Assembly: GCF_036711975.1 (NCBI RefSeq)
Contig: NW_027248941.1
Location: 806,001 to 870,000, forward strand
DNA from: Onthophagus taurus
Lineage: Eukaryota > Arthropoda > Insecta > Coleoptera > Scarabaeidae
Direction of reading: 5' to 3'
Length of the DNA: 64,000 nucleotides
Each line of letters starts with the position of its first letter. Within the stretch, counting starts at the first letter, position 1. The notes under the pieces were generated by a model. That model was not told where the DNA came from. It did not search any database and worked only from the letters and a program-made list of their open reading frames with translations. The position numbers and the translations under genes are program-made. Positions 9,601 through 20,659 of the stretch are shown piece after piece.

Positions 9601-12379
9601 AATATAATAATCAAAATTAAAGTTGACATTAACACCTGAAAGTTTTTTTCTTAACCATGCGTCGAAAGTCTTTCAAAAAACATCAAAATTATTTTTGGGC
9701 GCACGACTAAACACGAATATTTCTAATTCTAGGTTTAGGTCTAGTGTTAGCTCTAGTTTTAATTCAATAAAAATATGCAACACATTAATATATTCAAAAA
9801 CGGATTAAAGAGTTATTTTGTCAGTAATCCGTAAACTTTTATATCTATGTTCTTGAGTGTCAAATGAAATAAGTTTTTGAATTATTTTGATTCGATTTTT
9901 TTAATCAAATTAATTAAAACATTTACCTTGTCATTCCTAAAACTGATTTGAACCAAAATTTTGATTCCCCGGGTTAAAAAAATCACTCAAATGTTTTAAC
10001 AAATTTAAATCGCAACTTCAAGTAATTAAAACTGTCAATTAATGATGACAACAAAACGTAGTTGCCTGACTTACCGACAATGATTTTTTATTTTCATTTA
10101 TTTGTTTTTCAATTAAATATTGTTATAAATTATTGAATGCAATACTTAATTTAACATCGTCGAAATCGTTTTATAAAAATTTATTTTACAACTTTATTTT
10201 TAAAGGTTTTTTTCGCGGTTTCAAGCAAAGTTTGAACTGTCAATTAAGAATTGGTACACAAATATAAAAAATTATAGATCGACTTTTATTTGGATAGATA
10301 TTTTTGAGCGATTTTTTTCTTATTTATTAATAATAACGGTTTCAATTGATTTCTTTAAATGTAAATTAATAACGTATGAATTAATTTTATAAATTTAAAA
10401 ACGAATTAACGAGTTATTTTAATCAGCAATCCGTAAACTTTTATATCTATGTTCTTGAGTGTCAAATGAAATAAGTTTTTGAATTATTTTAATTCGATTT
10501 TTTTAATCAAATTAATTAAAACATTTACCTTGTCATTCCTGAAACTGATTTGAACCAACATTTGGATTTATCGGGTTAAAAAAAATCAATTAAATGTTTT
10601 AACAAATTTAAATCGTAACTATATGACAACAAAACGTAGTTGTCTGACTTACCGACAACGATTTTTTATTTTCATTTATTTGTTTTCAAATTAAATATTG
10701 TTATAAATTATTGACTTATTATTGATTCTACTGTCCTTGGTTTTTAACTATTTTTTAATAATAATAAGTCAAAATAAATGAATTTCGAAACGATTATTAC
10801 GAAAATTTTTGGTTTTTATTTGATTTGGGGAATTTTTTGTGTTGGTATTAATTTTTCATGACAGCTGACAAATTTGAAATTTTGAGGTTAAACAAAATAA
10901 ATTCATTAATTTCGTATTTTGAATCATTTGAACGCATTTTTATGTTCTAATTGATATAAAAAAGTCATTTTTTATTCATTCCTTACCTTTATTTATTATA
11001 TTTATGATTTGTATTAATTTTTTGCAGTCTTCAACGTACGAGTCAATTTATGAGCCGATTAATCCGCGCCCTTCTAGCCAAATGTCTTCGCGTTCAAATT
11101 ACTCGTTGTACGCCCCGTACAGCGGAAGTAGCAGCCACATGTCTGGACCAAGTCAATCGGCCAGTCGGATCGGAAACAATAAAGAGCACGAAGTCGACAC
11201 GTTAACTGATTTATTGGTGCAAGGGATGGTTGGGGAATCGGAAGGGGGCGAGTTTTATGGAATTTGTGTTAAATGTCGAGAAAAAGTTTGATTTAATTAT
11301 TTTTTATATAAATAGAATTCAATAAATTCGAAATTTTTAGGTTATTGGGGAAAATAACGGGTGTACGGCGATGGACAAAATTTATCACACGAAATGTTTC
11401 ACTTGCAATGCATGCGCGATTAATTTACAAGGAAAACCATTTTATGCTTTGAGAGGGAAACCGTATTGCAAAGAAGATTACATGGTAAAAATTAAAATTT
11501 AACCTCACTTTTTATAATTTATAAATAAATTAATTTTTTGTAATTCGCTACGGTAAAAATTGTTCCTACCTTTCATGGGACGTCTCTGGAAGTAGTTTCA
11601 ATACAACTCCGAGCAGTTTCTCTTATTTCAGGAACGTTTTTTTCAAGTAAATACATTTTGTGTTTTTGACAACCTCTAACTGTCAATTCAAATTTCTATT
11701 TTCAAGTGTTACCAACTTCTACATAAAAAAAATTTCCTAAACTGTCAAAATTTATTTTATTTTTATTAAAAAAAAGAATAAAAACGCGAATTACAAAAAA
11801 ATAGCATAAAAACGTGAAACTAGTTTTTTAATATACGTTTTAGAATACTTTGGAGAAATGTAGCGTATGCACAAAACCAATCCTCGATCGGATTTTACGC
11901 GCAACCGGAAAACCATATCACCCAAAATGTTTTTGTTGCGTTATTTGTGGTAAAAGCCTCGATGGGATTCCCTTCACTGTTGATGCAACCAACCAAATTC
12001 ATTGCATTGAAGACTTTCACAAGTAAATTTACAACATTTTCTTAATTTCTTCGTTTTTATATAACTTTTTTTAAAGAAAATTCGCCCCAAAATGTTGCGT
12101 TTGCAATTTTCCTATTATGCCAGAACCTGGTCAAGATGAAACAGTTCGTGTGGTCGCATTGGATAGGAGTTTTCATATACAATGTTATAAATGCGAGGTA
12201 ATTGTTGCTAATTAGCTTAAGTTATATAAAAATAATGTTTATTTTAGGATTGCGGCTTGGTTTTGTCATCAGAAGCTGAAGGGAGAGGTTGTTACCCATT
12301 GGATGATCATGTTTTGTGTAAAAGTTGCAATGCAAAGCGAGTTCAAGCACTCACTAATAATATTACTACCGAGTTATAA
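6668..12379 (+). CDS. Zyxin family LIM-domain focal-adhesion protein
   Basis: Nine coding exons: 6668-6817, 6879-7380, 7432-7625, 7684-7701, 11028-11285, 11341-11484, 11844-12022, 12077-12197 and 12248-12379; 565 residues, all junctions in frame. The N-terminal half is proline-rich and disordered, with two ENA/VASP-type FPPPP motifs at about residues 244 and 251. The C-terminal third holds three LIM zinc-finger domains (about 366-425, 427-485 and 486-555), starting CVKCREKV and ending CKSCNAKR. Zyxin/LPP/TRIP6 proteins link Ena/VASP actin assembly to adhesion sites and, in flies, act in Hippo signalling. Exon 4 is followed by an 18-base microexon. Intron 4 (3.3 kb) is repeat-filled. The length is close to that of vertebrate zyxin. 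The first donor (GTGCTA) is weak but is the only one that keeps the frame. Confidence 0.93.
8505..8865. repeat. Isolated copy of the palindrome satellite in zyxin intron 4
   Basis: Three TGTCAAATTTGACA palindromes (about 8518, 8654 and 8798) at the same ~135-base spacing as in the bHLH intron, with matching flanks. The right end is the same as the right end of the bHLH-intron array near 5645-5685: TTTTATCTCGGTTATTATTC followed by GAGATAACCTAG. Confidence 0.88.
8930..9620. repeat. Dispersed repeat pieces, both orientations
   Basis: Several copies of a short block containing AAATCCTTTAAAA (around 8965 and 9080) and its reverse complement TTTTAAAGGATTTTT (around 9470; a variant near 9357), each next to GGACTC/GAGTCC, a CATGTTTGGACTC-like word and a GACATATTTG or CAAATATGTC word. 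The block resembles the arm sequence of the 1-1790 satellite. No coding potential was seen. Confidence 0.7.
9797..10711. repeat. Direct repeat, two ~320-bp copies
   Basis: 9797-10133 and 10398-10711 align along their length, beginning GAGTTATTTT and AATCCGTAAACTTTTATATC and ending ATTGTTATAAATTATTGA. The second copy lacks a short internal stretch. Both lie in zyxin intron 4. No terminal inverted repeats or reading frames were found. Confidence 0.85.
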
Positions 12380-12589
12380 ATTGATTCGATTAAAGGGGGT
12401 ACATTCCATGTTTTTTTATCATTATTATTAATTTGGGCAACTTATATTTTACTTTTATTAACGGTTTTTTAGATATTTCCTTTATTAATATTAGATTTTT
12501 TTTAGTTGGGTATAATATACGTGCCAATATGATGTGATTTTTTTCTATTTGATAAATGTTTATGTATAATAATGGTTATTGTATGCTTA

Positions 12590-12595
12590 AATAAA
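12590..12595 (+). terminator. Candidate poly(A) signal of zyxin
   Basis: AATAAA about 210 bases after the zyxin stop. Earlier A/T-rich candidates are imperfect. Low to moderate confidence. Confidence 0.45.
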
Positions 12596-12685
12596 AACAT
12601 TTTATTCCTAATCGCTTTAATAACAACCTAAAAGTGGGGTTATATGTATGTGTGGTTGTCTAACTGTCAGGTTTTGGAGTTTAAT

Positions 12686-12780
12686 AAGGTTATGTTTGTT
12701 AAAATTGCGATAAATATTTTCCCCGTTTTTGAAATTGACGCTTTTTTAGTGAGTTCGATTCATTTAAAATTCATAATTAT
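12686..12780 (-). pseudogene. Dead copy of methyltransferase exon 1
   Basis: On the minus strand this matches exon 1 of the neighbouring ATPSCKMT-like gene (13888-13972), including the coding words CAAAAACGGGGAAAATATTT and CGCAAT. The copy hits a TGA at codon 5 and lacks the GTATTA splice donor. The homology continues into 5' flank (12781-12835). It lies beyond the 3' end of the parent gene, in the same orientation. Confidence 0.85.
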
Positions 12781-12819
12781 TTAGAAAATTGTTTAAATTA
12801 AATCAAAAATTAATTAACT

Positions 12820-15420
12820 TGTAGTTTTAAGTAATTTCCGCCGTAAGATGGCGCTAATTAACATTTAATTTATTTAAAAAAGCTTTTTTTTATGTTATTG
12901 TGACTAATACAGAAGGTAAATTGAGTTTTCTTAAGGCTAAAATTACTGATAAAACTCCATTTTATAAATATTTTTAATAAAAATTAATTAAATTAGGGTC
13001 TTATGTAATTTTCGCCGTAAGATGGCGCTGATTGACATTTAATTTATTTAAAAAAGCTTTTTTATGTTATTGTAACTAATAAAGAAGATAAATTAAGTTT
13101 TCTTAAGGCTAAAATTACTGATAAAACTCCATTTTATAAATATTTTTAATTATTATTATTAAAAATTAATTAAATTATGTACTTACGTAATTTCCGCCGT
13201 AAGATGGCGCTGATTAACATTAATTTATTTAAAAAAAGCTTTTAATAAAACCATTTTATTAATAATTATTTTTATTAATCTCATAAACCCACACCGTATC
13301 AATCCCACTCCCAATAATCCTTTTCGGTTTCAAACTCACCAAAGGAAACCTACAAGCGATAATAAAACAACCATCTCCGCATTCATTTCTAATTTTTTCT
13401 TCCAACATTCCCATCTAAAAACGAAATAAACAATTAATAAGCACTTAATTCATCTTGATATTAAGTAACCATCTCCTCAACACCAAAAATAACCACGTTT
13501 TCGTACTTTCCAATATCAAATTTCCACAAATCTTTACAAAAAAAATTCGTTTTCGCCCTTAAACCCCTCCGAAACGAATCGATTTGAGAATAAACCACCA
13601 ACCAAGGATTTAATTCAACCCCGTGCGAGATAAAATCGTTTTTAGCAGCCTCAATCACAATCCGACCATCTCCAGAACCTAAATCGATAAGATTTCCTCT
13701 TCGTCCTTTAAGCGCTTTTAAAACGTTCGTTATTTGGTGGGTTGTGGCTGGTACGTACGGTAAACACACTTTTCTTAAGGCTGGAATTACGAAGGGGGCG
13801 CATAAAATCGTTAATCCGGTTGCTACTCCTCCTTAAAAAAATTTATTAATAAATCTAACCTAAAAGTGAGGTTATGTTTGTTAATACCTGTTATTGCGAT
13901 AAATATTTTCCCCGTTTTTGAAATTGATGCGCTTTTTGGTGAGTTTGATTCGAAATTATCTTCGAAATTCATAATTAATTAGAATATTGTTTAAATTAAA
14001 TCGAAAATTAATTAAATTGAGTGTCTTATGTAATAAGTTATTATTTTCGCCGTAAGATGGCGCTGATTAAAATTAATTTATTTAAAAAAGTTTTTTTTAT
14101 ATTATTGTGGGTAATATTTAAGATAAATAAAGTTGTCTTAAGGCTAAAATTCCATTTTATAAATATTATTAATAGATGTAACCCAAAACTTAAGAAAATT
14201 AATTAAATTGGTGTCTTATGTAATTTTTGCCGTAGATGGCGCTGATTAAGATTAATTGGTCCAAAAAAGATTTTAATAAAAACATTTTATTCCTAATCGC
14301 TTTTATTAATCTTTCTCTTTTATTAAAACGTTTCGAAATTTTCTTGGAAATTCGTAATTTATTAGAAAATTGTTTAAATTAATTAAATTTAGGGTCTTAT
14401 GTAATAAATTATTATTTTCGCCGTAAGATGGCGCTGATTATCATTAATTTATTTAAAAATAGCTTCTTTTATGTCATTGTGGCTAATACTTAAGGTAAAT
14501 AAAGTTCTCTTAAGGCTAAAATTCTATTTTATAAATATTATTAATAAATGTAACACAAAAGTTAAGAAAATTATCTAAATTGGGGTCTTATGTCATTTTC
14601 GCCGTAAGATGGCGCTGATTAGCATTAATTTATTTAAAAAAGCTTTTAATAAAGACATTTTATTCCTAACCGCTTTTATTAATCTCTCTCTTTTATTAAA
14701 ACGTTTCGAAATTTTCTTGGAAATTCATAATTAATTAGAAAATTGTTTAAATTACTTAAATTGAGGGTCTTATGTAATAAGTTATTATTTTCGCCGTAAG
14801 ATGGCGCTGATTAACAATTAATTTATTTATAAAAAGCTTCTTTTACGTTATTGTGGGTAATATTTAAGGCAAATAATGTTTTATTAAGGCTAAAATTCCA
14901 TTTTATAAATATTATTAATAAATGTAACCCAAAAGTTAAGAAAATTAATTAAATTGGTGTCTTATGTCATTTTCGCCGTAAGATGGCGCTGATTAGCATT
15001 AATTTATTTAAAAAAGCTTTTAATAAAGACATTTTATTCCTAATCGCTTTTATTAATTTTTCTTTTATTAAAGCGTTTCAAAATTTTCTTGGAAGTTCAT
15101 AATTAATTAGAAAATTGTTTAAATTAATTAAATTGAGGGTCTTATGTAATAAGTTATTGTTTTCGCCGTAAGATGGCGCTGATTAATAATTAATTTATTA
15201 AAAAAAAAGCTTTTTTTATGTTATTGTGGCTAATATTTAAGGTAAATAAAGTTTTCTTAAGGCTAAAATTCCATTTTATAAATATTATTAATAAATGTAA
15301 CCCAAAAGTTAAGAAAGTTAATTAAATTGAGGTCTTATGTAATTTTCGCCGTAAGATGGCGCTGAAAATCATTAATTTATTTAAAAAATCTTTTTTTTAT
15401 GTTATTGTGATTAATTTTAT
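12820..15420. repeat. Satellite with CGCCGTAAGATGGCGCTGAT core, ~186-bp monomer, ~372-bp dimer
   Basis: Eleven copies of the core, near 12845, 13020, 13202, 14054, 14234, 14424, 14605, 14798, 14979, 15169 and 15352. From 14054 on, odd and even copies alternate with a ~372-base period, so the array is a two-monomer higher-order repeat. The methyltransferase gene (13259-13972) sits inside the array. One monomer type includes a decayed piece of that gene's exon 1 and 5' flank (CGTTTCGAAATTTTCTTGGA). Confidence 0.92.
13259..13972 (-). CDS. ATP synthase c-subunit lysine N-methyltransferase (FAM173 family)
   Basis: Three exons on the minus strand: 13972-13888, 13831-13470 and 13414-13259; 200 residues. 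A short N-terminus is followed by a hydrophobic segment (about residues 25-45, [19 protein letters not shown]) and a class-I SAM-binding core with motif [17 protein letters not shown]. The motif IFGVEEMMGMLEEK spans the exon 2/3 junction and the tail holds IACRFP and GIDTVWVYE, all typical of FAM173A/B. Family members are membrane-anchored in mitochondria and methylate a lysine of ATP synthase subunit c or of the ADP/ATP carrier. The exon 2 donor (GTTACT) is weak but gives an exact family match. Whether it is the A or B type is not resolved. Confidence 0.9.
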
Positions 15421-15769
15421 GGGTTAAGTTAATTAAATTAATGCGATTTTTCATATTAATTAATACAAATTAAAAAGAAAATAAATAAATTTACATTTTT
15501 TTAAAAAACTAACTTCACGTTTGTTTGAGACGTCATGTCATGTAAAAGTTTAAAAAAAATTAAATTAATTTTCGTTTTTATTATTTATTCGAAAGTAAAA
15601 AAAATACACGCTTAGTAAGTATAAGAAGACGAAACAAATAAATAATCGTTAATAATTACGTTTAAAGAAAAGATATTTACTATTTTTTAATAAGTGAGGT
15701 TATGTCACTAAGATTTAACCTCAAAATAAATACTAAAGCGAAAAAAATGTACAAATAACACGATATTTA
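15421..15769. other. 3' flank of the GPCR gene
   Basis: AT-rich, no gene seen. Contains a copy of the dispersed word GTGAGGTTATGT near 15695. Probably 3' UTR and spacer of the minus-strand receptor gene. Confidence 0.5.
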
Positions 15770-17413
15770 TTAAACTTTGGTGTATCCTTGGGTTAAATTA
15801 TGAGTCGTTGCGTTCCTTGTGGTACGAGGACAAGAATTTGATAATTGCCTCGAATCGGAAACCGTAATCGTACTTTTAACAACATTAAATAATTTAGCAT
15901 AAGCCAATCTGTATTGTTTATTACTAGCTACATAAATAATTGGATTAACAACGCTCGAGGCCCATGCTAAAATTGAAGCGCAAACATGGAGAGTTGGAAT
16001 AGTCGTGTCATCGTCGAAGACATTTACGCACATTAATGGCAAAAAACAAAATAAAAAGCACGCAAAAATGAGGAGCATTAATTTGGTGAGTCTTCTATCG
16101 TCTCGTTCGCGTTTTGAACTCCTTTCTTTGGGATTTGATCTAAAAAATTACAAAAATTAATTTTTTTTTTAGGTTAGAAATGAAATTAAAACATACCTAT
16201 GCGATTTAAGATTATTATTTGATTGGCGAACTTTTAAATAAATACACGTGTAAGAAACGATGATTACTAAGCACGGGATGACGAATCCGACGAGAAAAAT
16301 GAATTGTTTTGGAGATTTTCCATCTTTTTTGTTGATCGTGCACGAAAATGTCGATTTATTTAAGCCTAATTCGCCCCAAATTCCGAGAGAAGGTGGCAAC
16401 TAAAACGATTAAATTTGAATTAATTTAAAAAATTGATTTTTTTTGATTCAATTTACCATTATTAAAAAAGCGACGCTCCAAATTGCGAATAATTGGATCC
16501 AAATTGAGAGTTTCGAGTACAATTTTGAATAATACTCGTAATATGATATGATTATATATCTGGAAATGATTATTTTTAGTAAGTTTATACGATTTTTTTT
16601 TTTGGTTTGGTTTTAATTAAGTCGTTTTAAATGAATGGTTCCCTTTCTTTAGAGTGCATTCATTAAATAAAGTCGCCCATTGTTCCATAAGTCGATTTAT
16701 TTTTTTTTGTTTAGGGTCAAATGTCGCGTTTAGTCATTGCGTTTAATCAAGAACAAGCTCGTATTTTCTGTTATTACAGCAATTTAAATTATTTCTTTGA
16801 AAAATAATTCATTATTAGTCACGATTAAGATAACATAACCTATTTTTTTTTTTTTGGTTTGACGTTTCAAATTTTTTAAACGTCAAATCTGTCAAAAAAA
16901 TTTTTTATTAAAATAACGCTTTTTTACCTGTTTACAGTTATCGCGACCATATTTAGGAGGGATAAAGCGACGTTTCCGTACAAAATAACGGGGAAAACTT
17001 TACACAAAGCATCCCCCATCCTCCATTCTTGGTGAATATACCTGTCTGCCATCAAGGGTAAGTTAATCAAACAAAATAAGAGATCCGAAATGCTCAGGGA
17101 TAACACGAAAAACGTTGTGGCGTGCAAACGAAGTTTGGGGCATCTTATTAAAGCTATTATTGTAACAGTGTTTCCTAAAAAAATTATTATTTTAACAATT
17201 ACGAAAAAATAACTGTAATTTAAGAAGCTATTTCTTTATCTAAATTGATAAGATAACTTCTACCTGAATTTTTAAAAGACTAACTTCATTCTTATCTCGC
17301 TTATTGTAATATTTTGGTCAACACTTACCGAAAACACCCACAATACAAAAAATAATAGCACAAATCGCTGCGAAAATAGTCGCGGGTCGCGGATATTTAA
17401 CGGGTTCATCCAT
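15770..17413 (-). CDS. Rhodopsin-class GPCR, Tre1 (trapped in endoderm) type
   Basis: Five exons on the minus strand: 17413-17329, 17174-16928, 16559-16457, 16399-16197 and 16139-15770; 335 residues. Seven hydrophobic segments can be placed. The usual DRY motif is NRY (about residues 110-112), TM2 has LSLSISDLLFCLINLP, and TM7 ends NPIIYVASNKQYRLAY. The second extracellular loop (GIWGELGLNKSTFSCTI) matches Tre1 better than its paralogue Moody. In flies Tre1 guides germ-cell migration and orients neuroblast polarity through G proteins at the plasma membrane. The N-terminus is short and has no signal peptide. It is somewhat shorter than fly Tre1, mainly in the third loop and tail. Confidence 0.9.
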
Positions 17414-17639
17414 TTTTCGCGAAATTATTTGAATTTTAACCCATTACCGCCAAAAAATCAACACGAACGTACCCAACGCACTTTGTGACGTCAGCGGAGC
17501 GAATGAACGTGATCTTTGGTTGTGCGCTTTAAAGTGTTCGGTCGTCATCGAGTATTGCCCGAGATTTGTCGAAAAATTGAACGTTGTTAAAGTTTATTTA
17601 CATTTTTAGATAAGTTGAAATGTTTTTATTGAAGGGATT

Positions 17640-19060
17640 TCCTAATTGGAGTACATTCTGATGATGAATTTTATTTTTTTTATAATTTTTAGAAATTAAT
17701 GAGTCAATTTGTTTAAAATAAAAGATTTTTTGTGATAATAATCTTATTTTTTGGTTTTTATATTAATGTAATTACGATTTATTAATGTTTTTAATTAAAA
17801 TATTTTAAAAATTATTTTTTTTTAATAGATGGCGTCATAAATGATGATTTTTTTTTATTTTTTAATAATTAATGACTCAATTTTTTTAAATAAAAATTAA
17901 TTTTGTAATAAAAATCTTATTTTTCGGTTTTTATATTAATTTAATTCCAATTAATTAACGTTTTTAATTAAAAATTTAATCTATTAATTTTTTAATAGAT
18001 GGCGCCATAACATTTGTTGACAACTTGTTATAAATGATTAATTTTTTTTTTAATTTTTAGTAATTAATGACTCAATTTCTTTAAATTAAAAGCTTTTTTG
18101 TAATGATAATCTTATTTTTCGGTTTTTATATTAATTAATTCCAATTAATTATGGGTTTTGATTAAAATTATTAAAAAATAAATTTATTATTTTTTTTAAT
18201 AGATGGCGCTATTAAATTTATTGACAACTTGTCATGAATGATGAATTTTATTTTTTTTTAATTTTTAGTAATTAATGACTCAATTTCTTTAAATTAAAAC
18301 TTATTTTGTGATAAAAATCTCATTTTTCCGTTTTTATATTAATTTAATTCCGATTAATTAAGATTTTTAATTAATAAAATTAATTTATTATTTTTTTAAT
18401 AGATGGCGCCATTAAATTTATTGACAACTTGTCATGAATGATGAATTTTATTTTTTTTTAATTTTTAGAAATTAATGACTCAATTTCTTTAAATTAAAAG
18501 CTTTTTTGTGATGATAATCTTATTTTACGGTTTTTATATTAATTAATTCCAATTAATTATGGTTTTTGATTAAAATTATTAAAAAATAAAATTATTATTT
18601 TTTTTAATAGATGGCGCTATTAAATTTATTGACAACTTGTCATGAATGATTAAATTTATTTTTTAATTTTTAGTAATTAATGACTCAATTTCATTAAATT
18701 AAAACTTATTTCATGATAATAATCTTATTTTTCGGTTTTTAATTATTTCAATTCCGATTAATTAATATTTTTAATGAAAATAATCAAAAAATTAATCTAT
18801 TATTTTTTTTCAATAGATGGCGCCATAACATTTAAAGACAACTTGTCATAAATGATTAATTTTATTTTTTAGAAATTAATGACTCAATTTCATTAAATTA
18901 AAACTTATTTTGTGATAATAATCTTATTTTTCGGTTTTTATATTAATTAATTCCGATTAATCAATATTTATAATTAAAATAATTAAAAAGATTAATTTCT
19001 TAATTTTTTTAATAGATGGCGCCATAAAATTTATTGACAACTTGTCATTTTTAACCAAAT
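17640..19060. repeat. Satellite with AATAGATGGCGCCATAA core, ~203-bp unit, 7 copies
   Basis: Cores start near 17827, 17997, 18201, 18401, 18609, 18814 and 19013, all in one orientation. Each core is followed by TTATTGACAACTTGTCAT or a variant. The unit also holds AATTAATGACTCAATTTC. Lies between the head-to-head Tre1-like and TACO1 genes. Confidence 0.92.
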
Positions 19061-19723
19061 TTTTTTTTCATCACAAATAATGCAATTTTGTAACGTTTTT
19101 TTACTAAGTAAGTACTAAATATGTGTTGTATGTATGTAGTTTCATGTGGGGGTGAATTCCTTTTTAGCAATTAGGCCCTTTGTACATCTCCACAATTTAC
19201 ACATCATTTAGGGGTCAGAAAACCAGCTCAAGGGCGTTTATATGGGTTGGATTATATTATCCCAATGATCTTTGAGGTTTGACTAAAACAGAATAAAAGA
19301 TACTGGAAATTAAAAGATTATAGAGGGTGTGTTATCTCTATAAGAGCTTCCTAATCTTTCTAATAACCTTGGAAATCACTACAATGCAAAAGGTATTACA
19401 AATAAAGCTGCTAAGGAGTATATAAGCTAAATTGGGGTACTGTGAAAGATAAAACACTTACTTATGAGTACAATAAACGATTTAAACCTAGTTTAAATAT
19501 ATTAGAAGAATTCATTTATAGGTTATGTCGACCAAAACACAATTTAAGAACACCTTACTTCATTATTATTGATAAATCATACCCGCACAACACTAAATAA
19601 CCCAAAAATGCATTAATATTAATAAATTAATCACCTAAATCACCAAATTTATCATAAATAATAAAAAAGAACACTACTTATTATGACTTATTAGTTGTAG
19701 ATGTCGCCACTTTCGCCGTAAAA
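19061..19723. other. TACO1 upstream region, unrecognised
   Basis: Not tandemly repeated and less AT-rich than its surroundings (for example 19140-19260). A stop-free frame at 19412-19597 (+) has no ATG near its beginning and no family I recognise; it may be an eroded transposon piece. The last ~100 bases should hold the TACO1 promoter. Confidence 0.4.
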
Positions 19724-20620
19724 ATGCTTAAACCTCTATTTAGAGTAAAAGATTTAATTTTTGTGCAAAAACGCTTAGCGGGGCACTCGAAATGGGCCAA
19801 TATCCGACACACGAAGGCGTTAAAAGATGGCCAAAGGGGGCAAATGTTCACGAAATTCGCGAGGCAAATAAAAGTTGCAATTCAAGGTTAGGATTAAAAG
19901 TGAGGTTAAGTTTGCTTTTATTTATTTAAGTTAAATTTTGGTAATTTAGAGGGAGGATCCCCCGATCCGGTTAAAAATTTGAAGTTAGAACAAGTCCTCG
20001 AACAAGCTAAAAGGAATAATATGCCAATTGGAACGATTCAAGGTGTTATTAAGAGTACGCAAATTAATAAGGAGATGTGCAAAAAGTATTTGTTGGAGAT
20101 TAAGTTGGTTGTAATTAATTAATTAATTAAGATTGTATTAAAAAAAGTAATTTTTAGGGGTCCAGGAAGTAGTGTTTTTCTTTGTGAAGTCTTCACAGGA
20201 AATTTAACCCAAACTCGATCGTTACTTGCTTCGATATTAAAAAAACATTCATCTAAATACGTCGAAAATAGCGTAAAACACATGTTTGTGGAGAAAGGAA
20301 TTATTGAGTGTCATCTTGATGATTACAAAGATAAAGACATCTTAGAAAAAGCCACGGAAGATGCAATCGAGTTTGGTGCTGAAGATGTGAAAGTCTTAGA
20401 CGACAATTTAATTCAATTTCTTTGTACATCTCAAAATTTGAAAATAGTTCAAACGAAATTAGAAACGGCGAAATATAAAATAACCAGTGCGAGTGTTGAA
20501 TATGTTCCAAATCAGTTACAAATTTTGAATGAAAAGGATTTAGAAATATGTTCAAATTTATGTGAGAAATTAGAGAATCAAAGTGAAGTTATTGAAATTT
20601 ATGATAATATAGGAAATTGA
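19724..20620 (+). CDS. TACO1, mitochondrial translational activator of COX1 (YebC family)
   Basis: Three exons: 19724-19886, 19950-20103 and 20158-20620; 259 residues. The family signature [17 protein letters not shown] is at about residues 19-35, followed by [13 protein letters not shown]; the middle has [11 protein letters not shown], and the C-terminal domain includes [12 protein letters not shown] short basic N-terminus ahead of the YebC domain fits a mitochondrial targeting peptide. In mammals TACO1 binds COX1 mRNA and supports its translation. The donors of introns 1 and 2 are GTTAGG and GTTGGT, both non-consensus at position 3, but only these keep the frame. A 190-bp satellite begins about 40 bases after the stop, so the 3' UTR probably lies within repeat DNA. 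Confidence 0.93.
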
Positions 20621-20659
20621 GTTGATATAAAAGAAATTAATAAATTTAAATATGAAGGG

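Noticed and set aside
19412-19597. Stop-free stretch of about 60 codons upstream of TACO1
   Set aside because: No start codon near its beginning, no splice-linked partner and no family match; perhaps a transposon relic.
20301-20555. Minus-strand frame opposite TACO1 exon 3
   Set aside because: Shadow of the well-supported TACO1 coding exon.
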